Source of the DNA: an uncultured Ruminococcus sp.
Lineage (GTDB): Bacteria > Bacillota > Clostridia > Oscillospirales > Acutalibacteraceae
Direction of reading: 5' to 3'
Length of the DNA stretch: 19,931 bases
Assembly (NCBI GenBank): GCA_902773065.1
Contig: CACYDD010000294.1
Location: 1-19,931 of the forward strand
Made by a program: the position numbers and the translations under genes. The notes beneath the pieces were generated by a model that saw only the letters and a program-made list of their open reading frames with translations, did no database searches and was not told where the DNA came from. The first letter of the stretch is position 1, and the number at the start of each line of letters is the position of its first letter. Shown one piece after another: positions 8,489 to 14,077 of the stretch.

Positions 8489-9116
8489 TTTCTCCCTCCG
8501 AACCGAATATAATTGCAGAAATCTTCTTTTCAGGTTCTTCAATACCCAGACGGCAGAATTTCTCGGAAAGCTCATCAATATAAAATAGTGATGTCATATC
8601 ATAGATATCTGCTTTGTCATCAGCATTTCCTGCTTTTTTTCCGTGTGCTTTGCCGTAAACGATTGAACCGATAAAGATATTCTCCTTTGCATGATAAGCA
8701 TATCTGAGTGCCATCAACTGTACAAGGGGAACTGGCTTTGTGCCAAAGGTGATACAGGTATAAAGCTCATCATTATCCTCAAAGCATTTTATCAGCTTTC
8801 CGTATATCTCCAGCATTACCGATATATCATCACTATCTCTGTAGCTGATCTCTCTGATCGTATAACGAAACGCTTTTTCTTCTGCAAGCTTAGCAAGCTG
8901 TTCTTTGACAGTTTCATAATTCCTTTTGATATCCTCATTATCTCCGATCAGGAAAATCACTTCGATCTCTTCTCCTTTTTCGGCATTGTTATTGAGCACA
9001 TTCAGGATCGGAAGCATATGTGCCTTGTCATATGAAAGTTCTGCACCATTGACAGGCTGATACACAACAGGGTTGATCGTACTCTGGAATGGTACGGAAG
9101 TAATAAATTTTTTCAT
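8478..9116 (-). CDS. Stand-alone CARF-domain-like protein, candidate cOA sensor for the sigma factor
   Basis: The protein has 212 residues. It has a Rossmann-like alternation (EVIFLIGDN at about 52-60) and, at about 119-140, YTCITFGTKPVPLVQLMALRYA. That matches the position and pattern of the ligand-loop motif of CARF domains (small residues, Gly-Thr, basic residue, then a hydrophobic helix). No HEPN, nuclease or protease motif is fused to it, so it is a sensor, a ring nuclease, or a regulatory subunit. It lies 34 nt after the CARF-HEPN gene and overlaps the sigma-like gene by 11 nt. The most economical inference is that it binds cyclic oligoadenylate and controls the sigma factor. A pure ring nuclease role is the main alternative. 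AAGGGG lies about 12 nt before the ATG. Confidence 0.65.
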   Translation of the reverse strand: MKKFITSVPFQSTINPVVYQPVNGAELSYDKAHMLPILNVLNNNAEKGEEIEVIFLIGDNEDIKRNYETVKEQLAKLAEEKAFRYTIREISYRDSDDISVMLEIYGKLIKCFEDNDELYTCITFGTKPVPLVQLMALRYAYHAKENIFIGSIVYGKAHGKKAGNADDKADIYDMTSLFYIDELSEKFCRLGIEEPEKKISAIIFGSEGENDE

Positions 9117-9150
9117 AGTATTTCATTCCCCTTTTTCATTAAAATTACTT

Positions 9151-10782
9151 TTATTCATGTGAGCTGACCTTATCAATATATTTGACAGACTGTATGAGAA
9201 ACTCTCTGATCATATCTGCTGTGAAATGATTTCCCTCCGGAAAACGATACCTCTCCGGATCTTCTATGGAAAGTCTTTCTTTAAAATACTCATCATCCTT
9301 ATTGGTTTCGCTTGCATGATTGACCTGATTTCTGACATATTTCATATAAATATAATCTAAGCGTATTTGTTTAAGCTCATCCGCAGAAATATTGACGGTA
9401 ACATTGTCATCAACCAGTCCCTGCAATACACCGCTAAGGTTATTCGCATAAGTCGATGTACCTGATTTGGTATTGTTCTTTGTATTTTGCAAAAGTGATA
9501 TAAACATATTTGCATTGTTCACCAGTCCGTCTACTGTTTTCGGTATCTTATCAAACTGAATGTATGTTTTTTCAAGAAGTTTCCTTGCAGCACCGCCCGT
9601 GGGCATATCATAGTATTTTTTTCCATAGTTATCATAGAATGTATCACGGAATTTCAGCAGCATATTATATACGGTTTCATACTTTTCATCTTCTTTTAAC
9701 AGAAGCGGTTGTCTCTGATTTTTCGGTTTTAGGATAACCTGTTTTCTGCTGCTGACAATTTCTGCAAATTTCTTGTTGAATTCTTTTAATGGTGATGTGA
9801 TAAGATAATCCTGATAGATCTCGGTACCGGGATTGGCAGTCTTTTTTTCAAGATTATCAAAATCCGCACCCAGAAATGCCAGCTCGTTAAAATAAGCTTT
9901 CGGGAGCTTTTCTACATAAAGTGTGATTGCCTGCTGGAGAAGGTCGTTTTTCAGACACCATTTTGTCAGACTCAGATAGCTCATTTTGCCGTCTGCATTG
10001 AATTTTTCTCTAATGACAGGAATCAAGCCGACAAAAAGGCTTTCATTGTAATTTTTTGGTGATGAGTTTTCAAGTTGCTTGAATTCCTCGTTCATGTAGC
10101 TCACAGCCTGTTCCAACTCGTCTCCTATACGGCAGAGTGTAATACTGTCATAGAAATTGTTCATCGATTCAAGAAGCCTTTTGATTTTCTCATTATCCGT
10201 ATCGGCGAAAAATTTCTGCAATGTGCGCGGATTGCCGGTAGAAGTAAATTCATGTGTACCGTTGATCAGACTGAACATTCTGAAAGTATCGCTGATATCC
10301 TCAATTTTTCCTTTTCCGCCTACCAAAGAGGAATAGACTGCTTTCTTGATTTTAATACCCATATATTCAAAATAGCGGAACAGATATACCAAAGAATAGG
10401 TAACGGAGCGGAGACCGCCGGTCGTATCAAAATACAAGATATCGCTGCTCTCAAAACGAAATTCATGAGTCAATGTATTGGTAATATCGTTAAGGTGATC
10501 ATCCGTTGAATATCCGATAAAAACGAGGTTGATATTTTCTCCGCATTCTGTTTTTACGATTTTCGTTATCCTGTCATGATGTTGTTTATCATTTGTTTTT
10601 TCGGAACACATACTGATGATATCAGTACAATCGGGAACAGTTCGGAGAAGGTACTGGAGACCTGCCTGATTTGTCCAGTCTGCCTCAATTTCCGTACCGC
10701 TGTCATTCACATACTGAAAAAACTGCACGTTTTCCTTTTTTGGTATCGGACTAAGAACGGTAATAATAATTTTTCTTTTCAT
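9151..10782 (-). CDS. csx1: CARF-HEPN ribonuclease, Csx1/Csm6-like (TM1812-type)
   Basis: This is a 543-residue type III accessory effector. The N-terminal CARF domain shows the ligand-loop motif YFDTTGGLRSVTYSLVYLF (Asp about 119, GGLR about 122-125) after strand INLVFIGYS. The C-terminal HEPN domain has the catalytic R-x4-H motif as RNQVNH (Arg about 484, His about 489). In this family the CARF dimer binds cyclic oligoadenylate made by Cas10 and activates HEPN cleavage of single-stranded RNA. ATG 10782 is preferred over the longer frame at 10803 because AGAAAGG lies 8 nt upstream of it. It is the first gene of the csx1-CARF-sigma operon under a SigA-type promoter at 10864-10892, so the effector should be present before infection. 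The exact cOA ring size cannot be read. Confidence 0.85.
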   Translation of the reverse strand: MKRKIIITVLSPIPKKENVQFFQYVNDSGTEIEADWTNQAGLQYLLRTVPDCTDIISMCSEKTNDKQHHDRITKIVKTECGENINLVFIGYSTDDHLNDITNTLTHEFRFESSDILYFDTTGGLRSVTYSLVYLFRYFEYMGIKIKKAVYSSLVGGKGKIEDISDTFRMFSLINGTHEFTSTGNPRTLQKFFADTDNEKIKRLLESMNNFYDSITLCRIGDELEQAVSYMNEEFKQLENSSPKNYNESLFVGLIPVIREKFNADGKMSYLSLTKWCLKNDLLQQAITLYVEKLPKAYFNELAFLGADFDNLEKKTANPGTEIYQDYLITSPLKEFNKKFAEIVSSRKQVILKPKNQRQPLLLKEDEKYETVYNMLLKFRDTFYDNYGKKYYDMPTGGAARKLLEKTYIQFDKIPKTVDGLVNNANMFISLLQNTKNNTKSGTSTYANNLSGVLQGLVDDNVTVNISADELKQIRLDYIYMKYVRNQVNHASETNKDDEYFKERLSIEDPERYRFPEGNHFTADMIREFLIQSVKYIDKVSSHE

Positions 10783-10863
10783 TTTAACAACCTTTCTAAT
10801 CAAAAACGCTATATTTTCTTCTGTTGGTCAATATTTTTTATTAAATTATTCCATACATTCAAT

Positions 10864-10892
10864 ATAATATCACCAATATCAAATTTTGTCAA
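10864..10892 (-). promoter_or_regulatory. SigA-type promoter of the csx1-CARF-sigma operon
   Basis: TTGACA (10892-10887), a 17-nt spacer and TATTAT (10869-10864) lie about 80 nt upstream of the csx1 ATG on the minus strand. The operon that carries the alternative sigma gene is therefore predicted to be expressed by the housekeeping polymerase. Confidence 0.7.
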
Positions 10893-10906
10893 TTGGTGGA
10901 GTGCCT

Positions 10907-11002
10907 CCGGCGAGCCGCCGGACCCAATTTCGCGCTCAAGTTTATTGTAAATCATTATTTTTTTTGCCGCGCACAAAACTCCCAGAATTATTTTACACTA
11001 AC
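10907..11002. repeat. Intergenic repeat block, copy A (with GC hairpin)
   Basis: This block of about 96 nt aligns well with 12022-12115. It begins with CCGGCGAGCCGCCGG (a 6-bp GC stem, loop AGC), continues through GCGCTCAA and TGCCGC, and ends in TATTTTACAC. On the minus strand the hairpin lies between an upstream unit and a SigA-type promoter (here that of csx1), the same arrangement as the other copy. A third, partial copy (TTCGCGCTC ... TTGCCGCAC) lies at about 11018-11067. The function is unknown; it may be a mobile or dispersed intergenic element. Confidence 0.7.
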
Positions 11003-11045
11003 GTGCCTTCGCTGTCAATTCGCGCTCTGGTTTTATTATAATATT

Positions 11046-11124
11046 CAACTTCATTGCCGCACTCCAAATGTAATAGTATGACTGCCTACTATTATTGACA
11101 CTTAGAACTACGGCAATGAAGTTG
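11046..11124. repeat. Long nested inverted repeat after the peptide genes
   Basis: CAACTTCATTGCCG (11046-11059) is an exact reverse complement of 11111-11124, a 14-bp arm. Inside it TAATAGTA (11071-11078) pairs with 11087-11094. On the + strand the arm is followed by CCATTTTTG, so it could end + strand transcription. On the minus strand it is the first strong structure after the 26-codon peptide gene ending at 11147. It partly overlaps the degenerate third copy of the intergenic repeat. It has no ORF of interest. Confidence 0.6.
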
Positions 11125-11146
11125 CCATTTTTGTCACTCTAACCTC

Positions 11147-11227
11147 TTATTTCTTGTCCTTAAACACTACTGCATCGATAATCATTCCTACTGCTTCGCC
11201 GACAGAGCGGCCTATTTCCTTGAACAT
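11147..11227 (-). CDS. 26-residue amphipathic peptide, second gene of micro-operon
   Basis: The short ORF starts MFKEIGRSVGEAVGMIID and ends with a basic tail. It has a Gly-spaced helix (GRSVGEAVG) and a hydrophobic face. AAAGGGG lies upstream and the ATG is 2 nt after the stop of the 37-codon peptide, so the two form a coupled pair. Both would be transcribed from the TTAAAAA/CGTATA element at 11395-11421. I do not recognise a family. The composition fits a membrane-active peptide, possibly a two-peptide toxin with its neighbour; this is inference. It is too short for standard gene callers. Confidence 0.5.
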   Translation of the reverse strand: MFKEIGRSVGEAVGMIIDAVVFKDKK

Positions 11228-11229
11228 AC

Positions 11230-11343
11230 TCACACATCCCCTTTCTTCAATTTTTTTGCTGTGTCGATAATGCCTGTTGCTACGGAAAAAATAGTTGCTG
11301 TTGTTGATATAACCTTGATCACTTTTAAAACTGTCACCATCAT
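11230..11343 (-). CDS. 37-residue hydrophobic peptide, first gene of micro-operon
   Basis: The ORF starts MMVTVLKVIKVISTTATI and has a continuous hydrophobic/amphipathic stretch (about 3-27) followed by a basic tail KKLKKG, consistent with one membrane-inserted helix. AGGAGG lies 8 nt upstream of the ATG at 11343; an in-frame ATG further upstream at 11367 has no comparable site. It lies about 51 nt downstream of the CGTATA element at 11395 and is followed after 2 nt by a second small ORF. No family is recognised. A toxin-like membrane peptide induced by the CRISPR-linked sigma factor is the working hypothesis. Confidence 0.55.
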   Translation of the reverse strand: MMVTVLKVIKVISTTATIFSVATGIIDTAKKLKKGDV

Positions 11344-11394
11344 ATTTGTATCCTCCTGTTCATTCATTGACTTTGTATTTGTGCGTTCATTATG

Positions 11395-11421
11395 TATACG
11401 TTTGAGTTTCTGCTTTTTAAG
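11395..11421 (-). promoter_or_regulatory. Alternative-sigma promoter element 1 (TTAAAAA / CGTATA)
   Basis: On the minus strand CTTAAAAA (11421-11414) is followed after 13 nt by CGTATA (11400-11395). This is one of five such elements in the window, all on the same strand. It lies upstream of the 37-residue and 26-residue peptide genes. No TTGACA/TATAAT pair is present here. Confidence 0.7.
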
Positions 11422-11428
11422 GGTTTAT

Positions 11429-11473
11429 TCAAAATATTATGTGCGGCAGTACAAATTCCTTTCTCTCTGTCAT
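11429..11473 (-). CDS. 14-residue micro-ORF (MTERKEFVLPHIIF)
   Basis: An ATG at 11473 follows the strong ribosome binding site CGGAGGTGAG and opens a 14-codon frame. It lies 32 nt after CGTATA of element 2. The promoter plus ribosome binding site unit is a near copy of the one before the 10-residue micro-ORF. No family is recognised. The excellent initiation signals argue for translation, but the peptide may matter less than the RNA. Confidence 0.4.
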   Translation of the reverse strand: MTERKEFVLPHIIF

Positions 11474-11505
11474 AATTCTCACCTCCGTTTTGGTTCTACA
11501 TTTTA

Positions 11506-11533
11506 TATACGTTCGGGCTTTCGGTTTTTTAAG
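11506..11533 (-). promoter_or_regulatory. Alternative-sigma promoter element 2 (TTAAAAA / CGTATA)
   Basis: On the minus strand CTTAAAAAA (11533-11525) is followed after 13 nt by CGTATA (11511-11506). The A-run is one base longer than in element 1. It lies directly upstream of the 14-residue micro-ORF. Confidence 0.7.
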
Positions 11534-11551
11534 AGTTTGCTTTAAATTTTT

Positions 11552-11584
11552 TCATTCAATCCATCCAATACACATTTCGTCCAT
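11552..11584 (-). CDS. 10-residue micro-ORF (MDEMCIGWIE)
   Basis: An ATG at 11584 follows CGGAGGTGAG with 4-5 nt spacing and opens only 10 codons. It lies 32 nt after CGTATA of element 3, with the same layout as the 14-residue unit downstream. No family is recognised. It may be a real micro-peptide or the ribosome-binding remnant of a decayed gene in a duplicated cassette. Confidence 0.3.
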   Translation of the reverse strand: MDEMCIGWIE

Positions 11585-11616
11585 TCTGCTCACCTCCGTT
11601 TGGGCTCTCTACTAAA

Positions 11617-11643
11617 TATACGCTGTCGTCCGATATTTTTTAG
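11617..11643 (-). promoter_or_regulatory. Alternative-sigma promoter element 3 (CTAAAAAA / CGTATA)
   Basis: On the minus strand CTAAAAAA (11643-11636) is followed after 13 nt by CGTATA (11622-11617). It departs slightly from the others (one T missing in the upstream block). It lies upstream of the 10-residue micro-ORF. Confidence 0.65.
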
Positions 11644-11660
11644 AGTTAATTTTAAATTTT

Positions 11661-11726
11661 TTATTCCGCAAACATCGTCAGGTACACCGCCATTGCTGTC
11701 ACGTTCTTTTTCATTGAGTATTTCAT
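11661..11726 (-). CDS. 21-residue basic-hydrophobic peptide
   Basis: The ORF begins MKYSMKKNVTAMAVYL and ends shortly after. It has a basic N-terminus followed by a hydrophobic stretch, like small membrane toxins or a truncated signal peptide. AAAGGAGAG is placed 7 nt before the ATG. It lies 35 nt after CGTATA of element 4 and downstream of the bidirectional terminator at 11800-11847, so only element 4 should express it. No family is recognised. A longer overlapping frame on this strand lacks an ATG and any ribosome binding site, so I prefer this one. Confidence 0.5.
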   Translation of the reverse strand: MKYSMKKNVTAMAVYLTMFAE

Positions 11727-11761
11727 GTATTTTCTCTCCTTTGATTTGTCTTTCTATTTTA

Positions 11762-11788
11762 TATACGCTATGAAAAACTTTTTTTAAC
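11762..11788 (-). promoter_or_regulatory. Alternative-sigma promoter element 4 (TTAAAAA / CGTATA)
   Basis: On the minus strand GGTTAAAAAAAG (about 11789-11778) precedes CGTATA (11767-11762) with the same geometry as the other copies; the 17 nt between TTAA and CGTATA match elements 1, 3 and 5. It starts about 12 nt after the terminator at 11800-11847 and lies upstream of the 21-residue peptide gene. Confidence 0.7.
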
Positions 11789-11799
11789 CTTTCAAACAA

Positions 11800-11847
11800 A
11801 AAAACGGATGAAATCCCTGAAAATCATCAGGAGTTTCATCCGTTTTT
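11800..11847. terminator. Strong bidirectional intrinsic terminator
   Basis: AAACGGATGAAA pairs with TTTCATCCGTTT, extended by an inner CCTGA/TCAGG stem and followed by T-runs on both strands. On the minus strand it ends the transcript that starts near 11969 and shields the peptide genes from it. Confidence 0.85.
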
Positions 11848-11969
11848 GTTTTTGTTCTGATTTTGTCCCCTATGGGGCGTGTGGATTGTTACAGCAACAG
11901 AATTTCTGCCTGAAAACGACAGTAAATATGCGGCTTTCAGGCGGATAAATCCTGCCAAAGTGCGAATCT
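11800..11969 (-). ncRNA. Candidate structured non-coding RNA (about 170 nt)
   Basis: A near-consensus SigA promoter (11976-12004) and the terminator at 11800-11847 bracket a segment of about 120 nt that lacks an ATG on the minus strand but is rich in pairing. GCCTGAAA/TTTCAGGC form an 8-bp stem (11908-11915 with 11935-11942). GGC-A-GGA/TCCGCC form a bulged hairpin beside it, and CCCC/GGGG form a small stem at about 11867-11877. TTACAG/CTGTAA (11968-11973 with 11889-11894) would close the fold, but the predicted start site cuts into that stem. I do not recognise a known RNA family. It may be a free small RNA, an RNA antitoxin, or a leader whose terminator controls the 21-residue peptide gene. 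Confidence 0.5.
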
Positions 11970-11975
11970 GTAAAA

Positions 11976-12004
11976 ACTATAACATTTATGGGAGATTTTG
12001 TCAA
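11976..12004 (-). promoter_or_regulatory. SigA-type promoter of the candidate ncRNA
   Basis: TTGACA (12004-11999), a 17-nt spacer and TATAGT (11981-11976) on the minus strand. Together with the terminator 130 nt further on this defines a short non-coding unit between cas6 and the peptide genes. Confidence 0.7.
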
Positions 12005-12021
12005 GAAAAATTTAATTTTTG

Positions 12022-12115
12022 CCGGCGAGCCGCCGGTCCCTATTTTGCGCTCAAACTTATAAAAAAATCATAATTTATTGCCGCACCATAAAGTCCCGGA
12101 AATATTTTACACCAA
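12022..12115. repeat. Intergenic repeat block, copy B (with GC hairpin)
   Basis: This copy aligns with 10907-11002, sharing the GC hairpin CCGGCGAGCCGCCGG, GCGCTCAA, TTGCCGC and TATTTTACAC. It begins 12 nt after the cas6 stop on the minus strand and ends just before the ncRNA promoter, so its hairpin (12022-12036) may help end the csm transcript, although a clean T-run is missing. Confidence 0.7.
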
Positions 12116-12127
12116 CTTATTTTTTTC

Positions 12128-12901
12128 TTAAATACTAAGGTGCGGATGATTTCTGTTATGCTCCGACAAAATGGTCTTTCCCATGCCGAGGGCGGTCTTG
12201 ACACCTGTGCCGCTGTACTGCGAAAGTGCCAGAAGCGCACAGAAAAGCTCCTTCATGGGAACAGAAAGCCTGCTGCCAACAGTGATTCTTCCATAAAAAC
12301 CACGAATGGCATTGCCTTTCATTTTGTAATGGCTGCTGCTCAGCTCATAAGAGGTGATGTATGTTCCCATCAAAAGAAGTTTCAAGGCATCCTCATCCTC
12401 CAGATACTGCTCAGGAAAAATATTGTTCCAGCTGTTCCAGAGATTTTTGAGAATCAGCTCCATATCTGGAAAAAGCAGGAATTTGCCGTTTTTTTTGAGG
12501 GCGGTCGTTGTTGCAAACCCCAGATTTGCCGTGCCGCTTTCCAAAAGACCGTCCGTTTCCTTCCTTAGCTCCGCAAAACCGCTGATTCTCTTTCTCTCAA
12601 GACTGTCCTTATGCAGGACAGTCCCGATTTTCTCAACCAGAAATTCACTCTGCTTTTCAAGCGCATTCTCCAGCTCCGCAGAAATCCTTTCATCGAACGA
12701 ATTGATATTCCAGACAGCAGTGCTGTCTGACTTGCTGAACTCAATATTCTGCGACAGCGGCGTTTTTTCGTTCAGGTGCAAATACTCTGCCGTTTCCTCC
12801 GACAGCATCTCCATCAGACAGGCATAAACATGGTAGCCGCTGCACCCTTTGAAGTCTGTTCCAGTTTCGCAGTGCAGCTTCACTCTGAAATTGTCTATCA
12901 T
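12128..12901 (-). CDS. cas6: Cas6 CRISPR RNA endoribonuclease
   Basis: The 257-residue protein matches Cas6 in size. Its C-terminal part has GFYGRITVGSR, then a hydrophobic helix, and ends in the glycine-rich GTGVKTALGMGK loop (about 233-244) typical of the second RAMP-fold domain. CSGYHVYACLMEML near residues 20-33 contains a His at the place where many Cas6 enzymes carry the catalytic one. By family it cleaves precursor CRISPR RNA within the repeats to give 8-nt 5' tags. It starts 3 nt after the csm5 stop and is the last gene of the csm operon. Its presence implies that a CRISPR array is used somewhere in the genome, although none is visible here. Confidence 0.88.
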   Translation of the reverse strand: MIDNFRVKLHCETGTDFKGCSGYHVYACLMEMLSEETAEYLHLNEKTPLSQNIEFSKSDSTAVWNINSFDERISAELENALEKQSEFLVEKIGTVLHKDSLERKRISGFAELRKETDGLLESGTANLGFATTTALKKNGKFLLFPDMELILKNLWNSWNNIFPEQYLEDEDALKLLLMGTYITSYELSSSHYKMKGNAIRGFYGRITVGSRLSVPMKELFCALLALSQYSGTGVKTALGMGKTILSEHNRNHPHLSI

Positions 12902-12904
12902 TCT

Positions 12905-14077
12905 TTACCACCCTTCGTTCAGCACAGCCTCGCACAAGCCCATATGGAACATCTGACCGCCGGCCTTCGTTTCTTTCAGCATGTGCGGCGAAATACCGAT
13001 CTGCTCATCATCAGGGTTCTGGTTTTTGAATTGCTTATGCATAAAATCTGACACCTTAGGTAAAGCTCTTCTGTAGCCATCAAGTGTGTAGATGATGTTC
13101 TTGGAAAAATAGCCGCTGCCGCCGCCGAGTATCACAAACTGCTTGCTGAAATGACTTTTGTTTCCGTCCGGAGTCTTAAACTTTGACATATACATCTCCT
13201 TGTATTCCTCATCAAAGCTCCGAACCATATTCCCGAACAGCTCCGAAAAGCTTTCTTTCAGTCTTGCGGGTTTGAAATATCTTTTATCGACTTTAATCTT
13301 AAAGCTGACTTCCGTCCCCGGTTTGATACATTCCCTTGCAACATTCAGATTATTCTGCTGATTATAGCTACCCTCACTGTTGACATCCATTTTCTTGCAA
13401 AGAATAAAATTCTCGTTTTCGATTGGTTCGCTATCGCTGATAATCAACCCTTTCATAATGCTGTTGAGGGCATCATCACGGTTGGGCTGACCGTTTTTCT
13501 TTTTCAGCTGCAAGGTATTGATCAGTTCTTTCTCTGCCACTTCGGCTTCCTTGCTCAGCCTGAACTCCGACTGCGGCGAACTCGGTTTGCACTTTCTGAT
13601 CAGATACTGCAAAAGAACGGTTCTCAGCATTCCTTTTATGGAACTTCCCGGAATAAAGGCACGGTTATCCTTGCTACGCATAAAGCACTGTATATCCGTC
13701 ACGGTATGATCTACATCAAATGCACTTGCATTATCAATCTCGTAAATCATCATTTCCTTTCTTTTGCCGACAGGTACTTCAATCAGATTCATAAAATCCT
13801 TCAGACCGTTATCGGGTTCTTTCAGCCCGAGCCGTTTATCATCAAGCAAATACTGCTCAAATTTTTCGGCACGGCTGAACTTTCCCCTTCCCTTGGTACT
13901 CTGGCATTCATCATTTGCTGCTATATATTCGATAAATTTTTCCATATCCATAAACCTGATACAGTTTTGCTTTGCGATATAGCAGAATTCCTTTTTGCTG
14001 ATAGATTTACCGCTGCCGACAAATACAGGGGAAAGTGTCCTGATTTTCAGTGTATAGTATTCAAAAACATCGTTCAT
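12905..14077 (-). CDS. csm5: Csm5, type III-A effector subunit
   Basis: This is a 390-residue RAMP protein. The N-terminus YTLKIRTLSPVFVGSGKSISKKEF is the family start, and FIPGSSIKGMLRTVLLQYL (about 142-160) is the RAMP motif shared by Csm5 proteins. The C-terminus carries the conserved GGGSGYFSKNIIY region. Csm5 caps the Csm complex at the 3' end of the CRISPR RNA. The ATG at 14077 directly follows the csm4 stop (no gap), with GGGGGTGA upstream inside csm4, so expression is coupled. No truncation is seen. Confidence 0.9.
   Translation of the reverse strand: MNDVFEYYTLKIRTLSPVFVGSGKSISKKEFCYIAKQNCIRFMDMEKFIEYIAANDECQSTKGRGKFSRAEKFEQYLLDDKRLGLKEPDNGLKDFMNLIEVPVGKRKEMMIYEIDNASAFDVDHTVTDIQCFMRSKDNRAFIPGSSIKGMLRTVLLQYLIRKCKPSSPQSEFRLSKEAEVAEKELINTLQLKKKNGQPNRDDALNSIMKGLIISDSEPIENENFILCKKMDVNSEGSYNQQNNLNVARECIKPGTEVSFKIKVDKRYFKPARLKESFSELFGNMVRSFDEEYKEMYMSKFKTPDGNKSHFSKQFVILGGGSGYFSKNIIYTLDGYRRALPKVSDFMHKQFKNQNPDDEQIGISPHMLKETKAGGQMFHMGLCEAVLNEGW

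Larger units (their letters stand above)
11471..11660 (-). repeat. Tandem duplication of a promoter-RBS-micro-ORF cassette
   Basis: Two units of about 80 nt (11660-11582 and 11550-11471, minus strand) share AAATTTAAA, then ACTCT and an A-run, CGTATAT, and finally CGGAGGTGAG and an ATG. The peptides that follow differ in sequence. Conservation of control signals with divergence of the coding part suggests that the signals are what is being selected. Confidence 0.6.

Noticed and set aside
8489..8578. N-terminal extension of the sigma-like protein (30 extra codons)
   Set aside because: It lies fully inside the CARF gene with no ribosome binding site; the GGAGGGAG site places the start at 8488 or 8485.
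9666..9700. CGTATA preceded by TTAAAA inside csx1, resembling the alternative promoter
   Set aside because: The spacing is about 22 nt instead of 17-18, and it lies within coding sequence with no start codon following at the right place.
10907..11067. CRISPR array made of the GCGCTC...TTGCCGC repeats
   Set aside because: There are only two adjacent imperfect copies and one distant one, with no constant repeat length or unique spacers.
11261..11545. A 94-codon plus-strand frame rich in Phe, Ser and Cys
   Set aside because: It is the complement of the promoter and micro-ORF array, with no ribosome binding site; composition fits an antisense shadow.
11590..11799. A 69-codon minus-strand frame covering promoter element 4 and the 21-residue peptide
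   Set aside because: It starts with a TTG inside the terminator region, has no ribosome binding site and runs across two promoter elements. The ATG at 11726 in another frame has a proper site.
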